From NCBI GenBank assembly GCA_029204225.1, contig CM055098.1:10863246-10927245 (forward strand): a stretch of DNA of 64,000 nt, in the 5' to 3' direction. The DNA comes from Diphasiastrum complanatum. Its lineage: Eukaryota > Streptophyta > Lycopodiopsida > Lycopodiales > Lycopodiaceae. A model generated the notes under the pieces. That model did no database searches, was not told where the DNA came from, and saw nothing but the letters and a program-made list of their open reading frames with translations. The position numbers and the translations under genes are program-made. This document shows, piece by piece, positions 31,769 through 42,369 of this stretch. Position 1 is the first letter of the stretch. Each line of letters opens with the position of its first letter.

Positions 31769-32771
31769 AAGTTTCAAGGGCAATTAGACTTTTAGATACT
31801 TCACATAAGAAGGATTAATTCATTATCATATGTTTCAAGTTCGAAAATTCCTCTTGAATTCTCACACTTCATATGGGTACTTGAAGGCCATCGCTCTTGA
31901 GACAAAAATTCTACTTTGATATTTGAGAAAATGAAATTTTCAATTACTAGGACGTAAAACTCCTAAAATTTTCACAATCTACACTAGCAAAGTTTTGTTA
32001 GAAACACATTGCAGTGAATTTGTGTGTTTCTATCCTTCTTGTTTCCCATAGATCCAGCTGATACTTTCTTTAAAGAAGTAATTGGATAGGTAGTCTTGCT
32101 AATTGGCATTCCCAATCCTTAAGTATGCTTCCTTGATGCTTGCATACTTTCCAGGAGGTGATATATAGATTGAAAGATAGGTGGTAACTTAAGAAAACTT
32201 AGCTGCTTCCTGCTTGATTGGAATTTTTCAGAAATAGCTCCATATAGTTTATAAGACTTAGCTTACTTTCTTATGATGCATAAGGGTTTATGGCATACTC
32301 GATGAATCTTCCATAAGAAGTCACATTGCATGGATTACAATATCTTATAGCTTTTTGTGCATGCATGCTTGCACATTTTGAATGGCATGCGGTTTATGTA
32401 GATTAGATGTTTTTGGTCAAATCGTTTCACTCCCAACAAACAGGTGTGAAACGAAAGAAAACGCTACTTTGGCAACTTACATGAATTTTAAGAAACAACA
32501 ATATGATATACCCAAATATTTCTAAGGCATCCAAGTTGACAAATTATCATTAACTTTTTCAGTCGAGTTCATGGCTCGAATAAAAACCTTCATTGAATCA
32601 AAGCACAAGTGGCAAAGCTCTCCTATATTTAATCCTTGTGAATTATCCTAGTGTCTAACGGCCTAATTGAGGTGTCTGGACTGTGATGGCTCATTTATAG
32701 TGTCGGAGGTCGCAAGTTAGGGCTAGGTATATAAGTGAGGTTGTTGATGTGTCTTGCTGCAAGGTACCCAC
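31769..32771. other. Stretch without recognisable genes
   Basis: About 1 kb of AT-rich sequence. No retroelement motif, repeat family or RNA gene was recognised. It is the flank into which the copia element at 32772 inserted. Confidence 0.5.
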
Positions 32772-33410
32772 TGTGAAGGATTTCAGATCATTTATGATCC
32801 AATCCACAAAAAGATCTTGGGTTACAAAAGAAGATATCCTACCAATGTCACCAGTGTAGAAAAATCAGCATCTACACACAAAATGAGATGCAAACTCTAA
32901 TAGAACTTGATCAAACATGAATCAAATGATAAAGTACTGTTGTTGTCCGTACAAAGCCAACAAGCTACTCTATTTCACACGTGTGGATCCAAAAATAGCA
33001 ATTATAGATCATTCTACACATAGAATTGCAAGCAATCACAAGTATAGTGTGCCAATGGATAGTAGAACCCAAGAGAACCATATATAAGCATGAAATGAGA
33101 TAAAGAAGAGAGAAGATGTGTCTCTCCATGACTTTATAGCAGGTCCAAAACCTATTTGGCCACTTGGCTTTCCCTCCAAAATGCTAACCCTACTATTTTT
33201 GGGTTTAGATTCAGAGTACCCAACATTTAAATTTGAATCTACTCAAACTCGCATTCTAACTTTTCCACACTTTCAAAAAGTGTTAATTCAAATGAAATTT
33301 AAACTAATGAACTTTGAAAAGTCAATCTCTAAGTCTAAAAACAAAGTTGGCCTCAATATGCCAAATATGGAAATATAGCAAATATGATCAAACTAGTTAA
33401 ATCTTTCACA
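32772..33410 (-). repeat. copia-1 3' LTR
   Basis: 639 bp. On the plus strand it starts TGTGAAGGATT and ends AATCTTTCACA, nearly self-complementary ends. It lacks the 21-bp duplication present in the other LTR. Confidence 0.9.
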
Positions 33411-33600
33411 CTCCCTCTTCAACTAGTTTTAACATGGAATCTGTTAACACTCCAAGTGATGTCCTATGCTTCATGAACAAGTCCTTTCCCAATGCTTTGG
33501 TGAAGATATCAGCTACACATTCCCTTGAGGACACATGTTGAAGCTCCACCTCCTTTGCAATGACTTGCTCCCTCACAAAATGTTGCAATACCACTTCAAT
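33411..33600 (-). pseudogene. copia-1 RNase H C-terminal end
   Basis: The frame reads HFVREQVIAKEVELQHVSSR, then ECVADIFTKALGKDLF and LGV. This is the last part of copia RNase H (HFxRExV...GxIxxxxxxSxxxxADIxTKxL). Only this tail remains; the sequence before it (33601 upward) has no RNase H similarity. Confidence 0.85.
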
Positions 33601-34470
33601 GAGCCATGAAGAATCATATAAAATGTAAATGAGATGATTCCACCAAGCTTCCAACTCTGAACTCTGGAAAAATACAACAAACAAACAATAAATGTGAGTG
33701 ATCAACATTTGCTTGCATGTCTCCTCCTCCTTTGTCCTTTGTTGCAATGTATCCACCATCAAACTCCATGAATGAGCCTCTCTATCCATCTTGCCACAAG
33801 AAACCATCAAGCCTTGGAAATCCATGAGTAAGTGAGTTCATCCATGATATTAAAGCAGCACCACATGACTCCATAAACCAAGCAAATTTTACTAGTCCAT
33901 CTTTAAGATCTACTTGTCACAAAAAAATGACCACGATTCACCAGAAATTGACAATCTCCAAACCTTGGCACCACATAGCTCAACACTTGAGAACTTGATC
34001 ATGGATGAGTGATATAATGAACCTCCAATAGCTTCATTTCCATCAGCAAAACTAGCCAAGAATGCTAGTACAAATCCAACATCAAAATGATGCTCACCAA
34101 TGTAGCTAGTTTGACCATATTGACCATATCTTGACAATTTGCACACATCCACTTGAAAATGCTCAAACATGACTTGAACAACACTTCTTGCTGCTCCTTT
34201 GACCTTACTTGAGTCTTCAATAAGCTGCAAAAATAGATCCATAACATCTTTGTCAATTACCTCTCCTTTAATGCTCTTGACTAGCTCCAAATTGCCAACT
34301 TCCCTTTTGACTAGTTGAAGCCCTTTGAGATCAACCTCTTGATCATCAACTTGACCATCAAAGTCATTGAACAAACTTTGTTTTCCAGATCCATTTCTTG
34401 ATTTTACAGCAAGACAACATCCATCCACTTGCATAGCACCATCTACACAAGAAGATCCTCCAAAAGATGT
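33601..34470 (-). other. Unrecognised ~870-bp segment in place of copia-1 RT
   Basis: The pol frame stays open from integrase through 34470 down to about 33910, adding about 185 residues that are not RT. They start GGSSCVDGAMQVDGCCLAVK and include LVKREVGNLELVKSIKGEVI, VMDLFLQLIEDSSKVKGAAR and FVLAFLASFADGNEAIGGSL. Composition is that of a normal soluble, mixed helical protein. A second frame (33825-33600) contains MVSCGKMDREAHSWSLMVDT before joining the RNase H tail. I do not recognise a family. It could be captured host exons or a fast-evolving element gene. Confidence 0.6.
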
Positions 34471-35660
34471 TTCACTCTTCATAAGAGCTTGATACTTAAG
34501 ATCCATTGCTTGGATCCACTCCTCTTCTTTCCTTGCTTCATCTACACTTGTAGGTTCATCAAAAGAGGTTAGGAAAGCAACATAATTTCCAGCAACTACT
34601 TGCTTACCCTTTGCATCATATGTGAGCCTTAAAGGTACTTGTCTTTCCCTTGATGTTCTCCTTGGCTTTTGACTTGATGAAGGTCCATCATCATCACCAT
34701 CCAAAGTAGGATCCTTTTCATCAACATCAAGAATGTTAGATCCATCCACACCTTTATCAATCATGCTTGAAGACACTTTTGGAATGTTTCCCTCATCAAA
34801 GATGACATCTCTACCAACAATATCTTTGTTACTAGTAGGAATATAAAACTTGTAGGCTTTACTCACCTCACTATATCCAACAAAAATACCTCTTCTTGAA
34901 GATGGATCCTGCTTGGCCCTATCATCAAGAGTAATGTTGACATAGCATGTGCATCCAAAAGTTCTTAGAAAGTTGACACTCGGCCTCCTCTTGAATAGCA
35001 TTTCAAAAGGTGTCCTTCCATCCAAAATAGCACTCGACCACCTATTGCACAAGAAATTGGCACACAACAAAGCTTGATCTCAAAATGGTTTGTTAAGATT
35101 AGCACTTAACCTCATAGCTTTAGCATTTTCACATAAAGTCCTATTCTTCCTTTCAGCCATTCCACTTTGCTGTGGGGTCCTTGATGTTGTATACTCCCTC
35201 TTGATCCCATGCTCATCACAAAAGGCCTTGAACTTGGTAGATATGTACTCACCACCATTGTCACTCCTTAAGCACTTGATCCTTGTGAAAAATTGGTTCT
35301 CCCTTACATGCTTGAACTTGATAAATACATCATACACTTCATCCTTGCTCTTTAGTAAATAGATCCAACAAAATCTACTAAAATCATCAATGAATGTTAC
35401 ATACATCTTAGCTCCACTATTGCTAATTGTAGTAAATCCATGAATATCCGAATGTACAAGTTGAAAAGGCTTTGTAGATCTAGTATAAGGTAATCTATGT
35501 GACTAAGACAAAGCACAAGACTTACAAACATGTTTGATGCCACTTAAGGAACTTGGAAGACCTATCACAATCTTCTTTCTAGCCATTAGCTCCAATGACT
35601 TGAAATTGAGGTGTCCCATCCTTTTATGCCAAACCTCTTGAATAGGTATTTGCTCTCTTG
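34470..35660 (-). pseudogene. copia-1 integrase and start of RT
   Basis: The zinc-binding pre-integrase region (35640-35410) has stops. The catalytic core at 35406-35080 shows MYVTFIDDFSRFCWIYLLKS, CLRSDNGGEYIST and PQQSGMAERKNRTL, so the DDE residues are all present. One TGA (about 35078) interrupts it before ALLCANFLCNRWSSAILDGR and TPFEMLF (family GxTPxExW), TFGCTCYVNI and GIFVGYSEVSKAYKFY. The RT would open with VDEARKEEEWIQAMDLKYQA, but it is cut after this first helix. Integrase inserts the cDNA. Apart from the stops the domain is well kept. Confidence 0.9.
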
Positions 35661-35673
35661 CAACACATCCAAC

Positions 35674-36075
35674 TTAGCTAACACAAGCATCTAGTTTGAG
35701 CAACTTTCCTTGCCTTTTATCTTTTCCAACCAAGACATCCTTCCTTTTGATCATACAAGCATCTCCATCAAACTCAACCTTGAGGCCTTCACTTAGCATT
35801 TGACTCACACTAAGCAAATTCTTGATAATAAATGGAATAAAGAAGACATCCTCCAAATGAACATTCCTATTTGTAGAGAGAGAAATAGAAATTGTGCCAA
35901 TCCCTTTGATTGCACACTCACCATCATTGGTCATGTAGATCACCCTCTTGTCATCTCCATGTGCCAACAAATAAGTGAAGTACTCTTTGTGAAAGGTCAT
36001 GTGTGAACTTGCTCCACTATCAATCCACCAAGGATCTAGATCTCCATCATTAGCAAGCATACATGAAGACATCAC
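35674..36075 (-). pseudogene. copia-1 protease
   Basis: The frame reads DPWWIDSGASSHMTFHKEYF, the copia aspartic protease signature (W-x-DSGAS-x-H-M), followed by GIGTISISL, VHLEDVFFIPFIIKNLLSVS and VEFDGDACMIK. It cleaves the polyprotein. A short shift at about 36080 separates it from gag. Confidence 0.9.
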
Positions 36076-36080
36076 AAAAT

Positions 36081-36951
36081 TATTGCATCTTGAACATCCA
36101 AATCATCCTCATCAAGAGTAAAATTACCTTGCTTGTCTCTTTGATCTCTCTTCTTCTTGTATGTCTCCTTGATCTCTCTTCTTCTTGTAGCACTCACGTG
36201 CAAAGTGTCCTTTGATGCCACAATAGAAGCACTTGAGCTTTGATCTATCCTTCTTTTTGCCACTTGAAAAAGCATCCACTTGATCTTGCCCTTTAGACCA
36301 CTTACTTTTGGTTTTGCCTTTGAATTTGCCCTTTGTGAACATAGCATCCTCTTGAAGTGTCAATGTAGATCCACCTCTTGCTTGAAGCCTATATTGCTCA
36401 TTGATCAAGATCTCTTCAAAATCCATCAAACTTGGCAAAGTCTTTTGAATAGCAATACTTTGAACATTGTTAGCATGAGCATCCAACAAGCCATTGAAAA
36501 TCACTTGAACAAGCTCTCCTTCCTTAATGCTTTCATCAATGCAAGCCAACTCATCATTCAATGCTTTCATTCTCAAAACAAAAGTACTTGGACTTTCTTC
36601 ATTCTTTTGCAAACAAGAAAAGATTTGCCTTCTTAGAGTCAACACTCTAGAAGACTTGGATTCATAAAGCTTCTTCAATGAATCCCATGCATCCTTAGAT
36701 GAAGTACATTTACCAACTTCTTTGAGAAACTCATTGGTAACATTCATCTTGATAATGTGTAGAGCCTTCTTGGCCCTCTTATCATACCTCACTTGATCTT
36801 GTTGTGTTGTTGGTCTCTCCTCCAAACTTACAACAATATCCAAAACATCATTCATCTCAAAAAGTGACTCCATCCTCACTTTCCACAATGAATAGTTACT
36901 TGAGGTAAGCCTATCAATGGCTTCCAACATGACTCCAATTGAGGTTGCCAT
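36081..36951 (-). CDS. copia-1 gag
   Basis: Starts MATSIGVMLEAIDRLTSSNY at 36951, the usual copia gag opening (LtxxNYxxWKxxMe). KVRMESLFEMNDV, GKCTSSKDAWDSLKKLYESK, LRMKALNDELACID and QVIFNGL follow in family order. The zinc knuckle CFYCGIKGHFARECYKKKRD lies at about 36210-36150. The frame is intact for about 275 residues; two shadows nearby change frame after the knuckle (36124-36080). Gag forms the virus-like particle. The intact frame suggests that this copy is young. Confidence 0.9.
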
Positions 36952-37539
36952 GTAGCAATGACCTGATCTTCTTTTTCAACCGATTTCAATGCACAAAGCA
37001 CTCCTTTGAACAACAACAAATGTTTTCAAAAGAAATCACAAAGATTTGAAACTACCTCAAAAATTCTTTTCTAGCACTTATACCAAGAAAATCAACACGA
37101 ATCATGGAATCTTGATCAACCTATGATCTATCCTCAATCTGATGACTTTTGCCACTTCCTAAGATTGAAACACACTCAAATGAAATACAGCAACCTCACT
37201 ATCTAAAGATCCAATCAAAATTAGGGCTTTGACAAAATCACAAAAAATTGACTATTCCAAATCTACATGCAAATGCTGAAAATTTGATATGCAATCTATT
37301 AGCCACCACTTAGGCTGATCCAATGATCCAAAAATCGGCCAACTCCAGTATGTGAAATCAAAAATCGGAATTGATCAAGTTTATGTTTACCTATATAGGG
37401 TTTTGATCTACAAAAGATCCAATCTACAAAAGCAAAAAACTCGATTTTGATGTAGAATCCCCTCTAGCATGATCTAGCCTTGATATCTTCACCAAATCAT
37501 TGATAGATATGATTTCCTCCTTCATAACCTGAAACACAA

Positions 37540-37551
37540 GCTCTGATACCA
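37540..37551 (-). promoter_or_regulatory. copia-1 primer-binding site
   Basis: The minus strand reads TGGTATCAGAGC, touching the LTR end. It is an exact match to the plant initiator-Met tRNA complement. Confidence 0.92.
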
Positions 37552-38198
37552 TGTGAAAGATTTCAGATCATTTATGATCCAATCCACAAAAAGATCTTGG
37601 GTTACAAAAGAAGATATCCTACCAACAAAAGAAGATATCCTACCAATGTCACCAATGTAAAAAAATCAACATCTACAAAATGAGATGCAAACTCTAACAA
37701 AACTTGATCAAACATGAATCAAATGATAAAGTACTGTTGTTGTCCGTACAAAACCAGCAAGCTACTCTATTTCACACGTGTGGATCCAAAAATAGCAATT
37801 ACAGATCATTCTACACATAGAATTGCACAAGTATCGTGCACCAATGGATAGTATAACCCAAGAGAACCATATATAAGCATGAAACGGATAGACAAGAGAG
37901 AAGATGTGTCTCTTCACGAGTTTATAGCAAGTCCAAAACCTATTTGGCCACTTGGCTTTCCTTCCAAAATGCTAACCCTACTATTTTTGGGTCTAGATTC
38001 AAAGTACCCAACATTTAAATTTGAATCTACTCAAACTCACATTCTAACTTTCCCACACTTTCAAAAAGTGTTTATTCAAATGAAATTTAAACTAATGAAC
38101 TTTGAAAAGTCAATCTCTAAGTCTAAAAACAAAATTGGCCTCAATATGCCAAATATGAAAATATAGCAAATATGATCAAACTAGTTGAATCTTTCACA
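37552..38198 (-). repeat. copia-1 5' LTR
   Basis: 647 bp, TGTGAAAGATT to AATCTTTCACA. It differs from the 3' LTR by scattered substitutions, a tandem copy of AAAAGAAGATATCCTACCA-type sequence near 37610-37650, and a small deletion near 37826. Confidence 0.9.
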
Positions 38199-38203
38199 CC
38201 CAC

Positions 38204-38949
38204 TAACACATTTCAGACCAATTTTGAAGAGATCTTCAATCTTCTTGAATTATAAGTTATAGCATTGAGCGTTGAAGCCACTGACATGATTCTAAGGTTC
38301 GATTACTAAGTGTCTTGTTGTCACTAATCACGTACCTAAGGCTATGTTACAAAACAATTTCAAAGAGCTCTTCAAATCCCAATCTTCATAAGTTATAACT
38401 TTCAGTGATGAGCATAAAAGCCACTAAGGATGAGAAGAGAGAAAGAGATGTGGGAACGTTTCATAAACAGTTTCAAGATAGCAAAGAAGATCAACCAACA
38501 AACGTTTTGGAGGAAAGGCAACAAAACAAGAATATCTACTCATGGTAATTACTCTAATAAAGAGCACACCAAAAATGAAGGCAAGATTCATCTAGTGAGT
38601 GAAGAGGGTAAGAGAAAATGCATAAATTCTATATTTGGTTGATGATTATCCATCCTTTCTTGAAAACATTAATGAAGACAATGAAGCTCATAATTACCCT
38701 CTCAAGTCCAAGAATCAATTATTTGGAAGTACTTTCACCCATAAAAGAAGAATCTGAACATTTCATAATTGTAACCTATTTAAGAATGAAATGTGTGACA
38801 ATGAAGAGAAAGTTATGGATGAATGCATAAATGTTGGAAGCAATTCTAATATGTTAGTGCCCAAGTAAGATGTGTATGATGATGAGAATGAAGTCTTTGT
38901 GAACATTCTTTTATAACACATGTGAAGTCTTTGTGAACATTTTTGTAAC
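38204..38949 (+). other. Coding-like but unrecognised stretch
   Basis: Two adjoining frames, 38430-38642 (KGNKTRISTHGNYSNKEHTK) and 38642-38875 (VDDYPSFLENINEDNEAHNY, ending SNSNMLVPK), have a charged composition like retroelement gag linkers. There is no diagnostic motif. A direct repeat of GAAGTCTTTGTGAACATT (38890 and 38924) precedes the miniature element. Confidence 0.35.
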
Positions 38950-39226
38950 TGTTAGAAATCCATAAATCATAATATGGATGGACAGACTAGGATTCGAACC
39001 CCGACTGGGATGCTCTACCACTGAGCTACCCGTCCTGTTTGATAGTTCTCTCTAGAGTGTGGATTGATCTTCCAACACCCCCCCTCAAGCCACACTTGGT
39101 TGGGGTCCTAGCTGTCACCTGCCCCACAACTTGGGCCACCTAACCATGGCTTTGACACCATGAACTGTTAGGTCTTACTTGGCTCTGATACCATGTTAGA
39201 AATCCATAAATCATAATATGGATGGA
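38950..39226 (-). mobile_element. Miniature LTR retrotransposon (TRIM-like) with a tRNA-like LTR
   Basis: On the minus strand a 128-bp LTR (39077 to 38950) runs TGTTGGAAGATC ... TTCTAACA. It is preceded by a polypurine tract (GAGGGGGGG). The internal region is only 116 bp (39193-39078) and starts with the primer-binding site TGGTATCAGAGCC (39193-39181). The other LTR begins at 39194: its first 33 bases equal 38950-38982, then the two diverge. No protein is encoded. LTR, primer site and polypurine tract in under 400 bp define a TRIM-type element. The second LTR is decayed or replaced beyond 39226. Confidence 0.75.
38980..39035 (-). ncRNA. tRNA-like sequence lacking an anticodon arm, inside the LTR
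   Basis: The minus strand gives a 56-nt cloverleaf-like fold. The acceptor stem is GGACGGG with TCTGTCC (all seven pairs possible with G-U wobble), the D arm is GCTC-AGTGGTA-GAGC, and the T arm is CGGGG-TTCGAAT-CCTAG (four of five pairs). Only about eight bases lie between the D and T arms, so the anticodon arm is absent. The A box (TAGCTCAGTGG) and B box (GGTTCGAATCC) match the pol III internal promoter consensus. It cannot be a working tRNA; a promoter role is inferred. Confidence 0.75.
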
Positions 39227-39397
39227 CCGCAAACCATTATACACTATATGAGCTACATCTAAAAGAGACTCAACAAGCTACCTCTCCTAGGTTGAAGCCT
39301 CAAAGTCCAAAACTGAATGTTAACAGTTTCCAAAGAATTACTATGAGATGGCCCCTATATTAAGCAAGTAGAGTGTAACATGTGGCTTTATGAAACT

Positions 39398-39876
39398 TGT
39401 AGGAAATAGAAGCCTAAGGATCCAGGATCTTAACTATTCAATCACACAAAGCATTCTCAAAAGAAAGAGAGAGATGGCTAGAAACTCTCTTGTAGAAACT
39501 CGTGGACAGCCAAGGAGAATAGTCAGTATTGCTTATAAAAGTGTCTCATACAAATGGGATGCACACATATATATAGTCCAAGATGATTATCTAACTTCAT
39601 GACTATTGGCTATCCAACTACTTGACTATTGACTATCCAACTTTCTATAAGTTACATAGAAAGAATAAGGTACCTCCAATATGTCAAGTTGGAGTACTTA
39701 ATGTCACAATTAGGCCTAGTGGACCCATGAGTCCCTACCAAGTTAATTTCATACTAACTTAGCTAGCTCTAAGCTTAGTAGGCCTAATATAATAAATGAC
39801 CCTGGTTACACAACTCTCGACCTTTTGGGTCAAAGTAACCTATGGTAATGTAATCAATTCCATTTACATTCCAACA
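39398..39876 (-). repeat. copia-2 3' LTR
   Basis: 479 bp, plus-strand TGTAGGAAATAG to CATTCCAACA. It is the same length as the 5' LTR. Confidence 0.92.
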
Positions 39877-41147
39877 CCCTCCTTAAATGGAAATGCATAA
39901 CATAACATAAAGTAACTTCTCGAAAGAGAAAAATGCAACTTGTTGTCCGAACTTCATGTCGCCAAATAAACTTCACACCGAAGTAGTCGAAATCTCATCC
40001 CCAATCATGTCCAACATATAAAAGGAAAAGAATGCATAATAATGAAGCATCAAGTCGAAGGGTGAGGATTTGCATGCTCCATCCGAAGTAGGGAACCAAC
40101 ATAAACTCGGCAATAAGTCGAAACATGGACTTGTAATCCATCATAGGCTCCCACATCATTCGCAAAAACTTCTTACCATAAGGACAATAAAAAAGAGTAC
40201 CAAACTCTTTTGGCATCACATCCTCCCAAACCTTACCATCAATGACTTGCTCACATAGAATAGGCAATGTACCAACATCATGATGAAGAGTAAGTGTAGA
40301 ACCAAAAAAATCAGCAAGAGGTACTGATTTTTTAAAGAGGCATGTGCCTTCCCTTCGTAGTAAGACATTTCTTTGTTGTCCTGCAAAGTCTCCAATAGCC
40401 GACAAGGAACTGTTATGGGCTGTTCAACACTTTGTTGCCCAAAGTGTTCCCAACATGGACCATGTTGTCCATAATCTTCCGCAGGCTGTTCCTGAATCAT
40501 AATGGACTGCTCATGATGTAAAATGGGCTGTAAATGACCAAAAGAAGATGACTGAATCTGCTGTCCAATGTCTTCATCGTAAAAATCTGGCAAACTATCA
40601 AGAGATGCATCAACGATGGCGTCATCAAAGCTGTCCCTCGAAGAGGTATGGGATGACATAGAAGATTCTTCAAGTAATGAAAAATTCTCTCCAATCAAAT
40701 GCTCACTCTTAACACTTTGAACAAAAGTACTAATTGACACGTGCTGACTCTCTCCTCGATTAGTACAAAAAGGTTCCAAAGAGTGCTTGAATTTTTCAGC
40801 CTTTGCTAAAACATCAAATTGAAAAGGTTTCGCATGAAACTTTTCACTAATGCATCCATCATACGCATCAACTTGCGGTGACTTCAAAAAAGAAGATTTT
40901 TTCAACATTTGCTCAATGTATTGTTGTTGAGAGATGAAGATTCCAGCCCCATGTGGCAAAGTCTGCAACAACCATTTAGGGACTGGTTTGGGCTGTCCAA
41001 CAGCCTTACCTTTGTCAACACCTTGTTGTCCAAAGTGTTCCGAACTTGGACCTTGTTGTCCAATGTCTTCAACATGCTACTCTTCACCATAAATAGATTC
41101 TTCTTGATGAACTATGGGCTGCAAAATTGAAGAAGTAATGGGCTGCA
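39877..41147 (-). pseudogene. copia-2 3' end: RT scrap and a Gln-rich unknown ORF
   Basis: Minus-strand frames contain two related segments. EDIGQQGPSSEHFGQQGVDK with KPVPKWLLQTL lies at about 41060-40960. EDYGQHGPCWEHFGQQ with VPCRLLETLQ lies at about 40460-40380. Gln-rich linkers ending in PKWL(xx)TL are usual between copia integrase and RT. Between them is GIFISQQQYIEQMLKKSSFL, the end of copia RT (GIFISQxKYxxxLLKKF), then about 120 residues rich in Ser and acidic groups that I do not recognise. A further frame to 39995 (YGKKFLRMMWEPMMDYKSMF) is also unrecognised. RT core and RNase H are missing, so this is a rearranged, non-autonomous end. Confidence 0.6.
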
Positions 41148-41149
41148 GT

Positions 41150-41609
41150 TACGGACTACACGATATAGGCCTACTGGGCTCCTCTGCATATATTCAACAG
41201 GCCTCTTTACATTTACTACTATTGGTTATGTATATTTCTGGTTACGCATTTTATATTAGTCATGTACAGGCCCCAGAGCCTTTTTATATGCTTATGACCC
41301 GCACTGGGTCATTTTTTATGACATTGACTGGCCTTGGGCCCTTATTATATGGTTATATGTGGAGTGGGGGTCCATAGGAGAGCGCACTATTTTCCCTCCA
41401 CATTTTGCCTCCCTTTACTTTTGAATTCCTATATTAGAGTTCATTGGTAGGGTATTTATAGGGGCATTTGTACACTCATTTTTCAGATTATTGATTGGTA
41501 TTGCTTGGGCTCTTCGTGGGAGAACCTATTGTCTGGTCTATTGCTTGTAGGGCTTTAGTCTATTGCTGTCTTTTATGCTTCATTGATTCAACACCTGAGA
41601 TTTTGATCA
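41150..41609 (+). repeat. gypsy-C 5' LTR (left border uncertain)
   Basis: It ends TTTTGATCA just before TAACT and the primer site. The left border is inferred from where copia-2 similarity stops (about 41147). There is no second LTR for comparison. Confidence 0.5.
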
Positions 41610-41614
41610 TAACT

Positions 41615-41626
41615 TGGTATCAAAGC
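41615..41626 (+). promoter_or_regulatory. gypsy-C primer-binding site
   Basis: TGGTATCAAAGC differs by one base from the usual tRNA-iMet complement TGGTATCAGAGC. Confidence 0.85.
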
Positions 41627-41963
41627 ACTTTCCTGATTGCTGAATTTCAGATCTGATTTTCTGATTGGGTGCCCATTTTCCTTGCTGATTTTTCTCTCTT
41701 TGCTGAGGGCTTTCGTCTCTTTGCTTCAGCAACATTCAGCACAGTTTGGAGGAGGACCAACTCCCATCAGAGCATTTTCCTTGGCGGAGCTTTAGCAGAT
41801 AGTTAGCGGAAGTACTTCCGCTAAATTTGGTGGCCGGAAAAAAAAAAAATTTGGGCAGATTATTTCCGGCGCCCAAGTTCCAAATCCTTTTCCCTCTTTT
41901 TTTTTTTTTTTTGAATCCTCCATCTGATTCAGGGAGAGGATTCCCAGCCATCTTTTCCGCCTT

Positions 41964-42130
41964 GATTGGAGGCTGTCCAACGCCCTACTTCATCACATTT
42001 TTCAGCCATTGTTCCAACAGAGTTTCAGCCATATTTCAGTTTTGATTGGAGGCTGTCCATCGCCCTATTTCATCACGTTTTCCACAGATTTCCAGCCATA
42101 TTTTCAACATTGATTGGAGGCTGTCCAGCG
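41964..42130 (+). repeat. Three leader repeats in gypsy-C
   Basis: GATTGGAGGCTGTCCA recurs at 41964, 42044 and 42112, each followed by (A/T/G)CGCCC(T)A(C/T)TT and TCAGCCAT-like words. Spacing is 80 and 68. They lie in the untranslated leader upstream of gag. Confidence 0.85.
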
Positions 42131-42369
42131 CCCACTTTCATTCTCCTTGTGGTCACATTTTGCAGCCAGCTGTTCGCACACGCTTGGAGCTCTATCGAGA
42201 GGTATCTTTGCTGGTTTTTCCTTGCTTTCCACACCTTTTCTTGACATTTGTCGTTTCCTTTCTTGCTCTTAGTGTCGTTTGTGTACCTAAAGCGTATTTG
42301 GGGTGACGACAAAAGTCCGCTCCCTCCGATATTAAGCTTTTCTTACACTCTCTTCACTTCCTGCATTCC

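Larger units (their letters stand above)
32772..38198 (-). mobile_element. Complete minus-strand Ty1/copia insertion (copia-1), RT replaced
   Basis: LTRs at 32772-33410 and 37552-38198 are flanked by CCCAC at 32767-32771 and 38199-38203. Minus-strand order is primer-binding site, gag, protease, integrase, then an unrecognised segment where RT should be, then the extreme RNase H C-terminus, polypurine region and 3' LTR. High LTR similarity and an intact duplication indicate a fairly recent insertion. Without RT it must depend on another copia for copying. Confidence 0.92.

Noticed and set aside
18531-31773. Target duplication of gypsy-B
   Set aside because: GTTAG and AAGTT do not match; the outer borders may have decayed or been misplaced by a few bases.
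38980-39035. A functional tRNA gene
   Set aside because: There is no anticodon stem-loop; only about eight bases separate the D and T arms, and the sequence lies inside an LTR.
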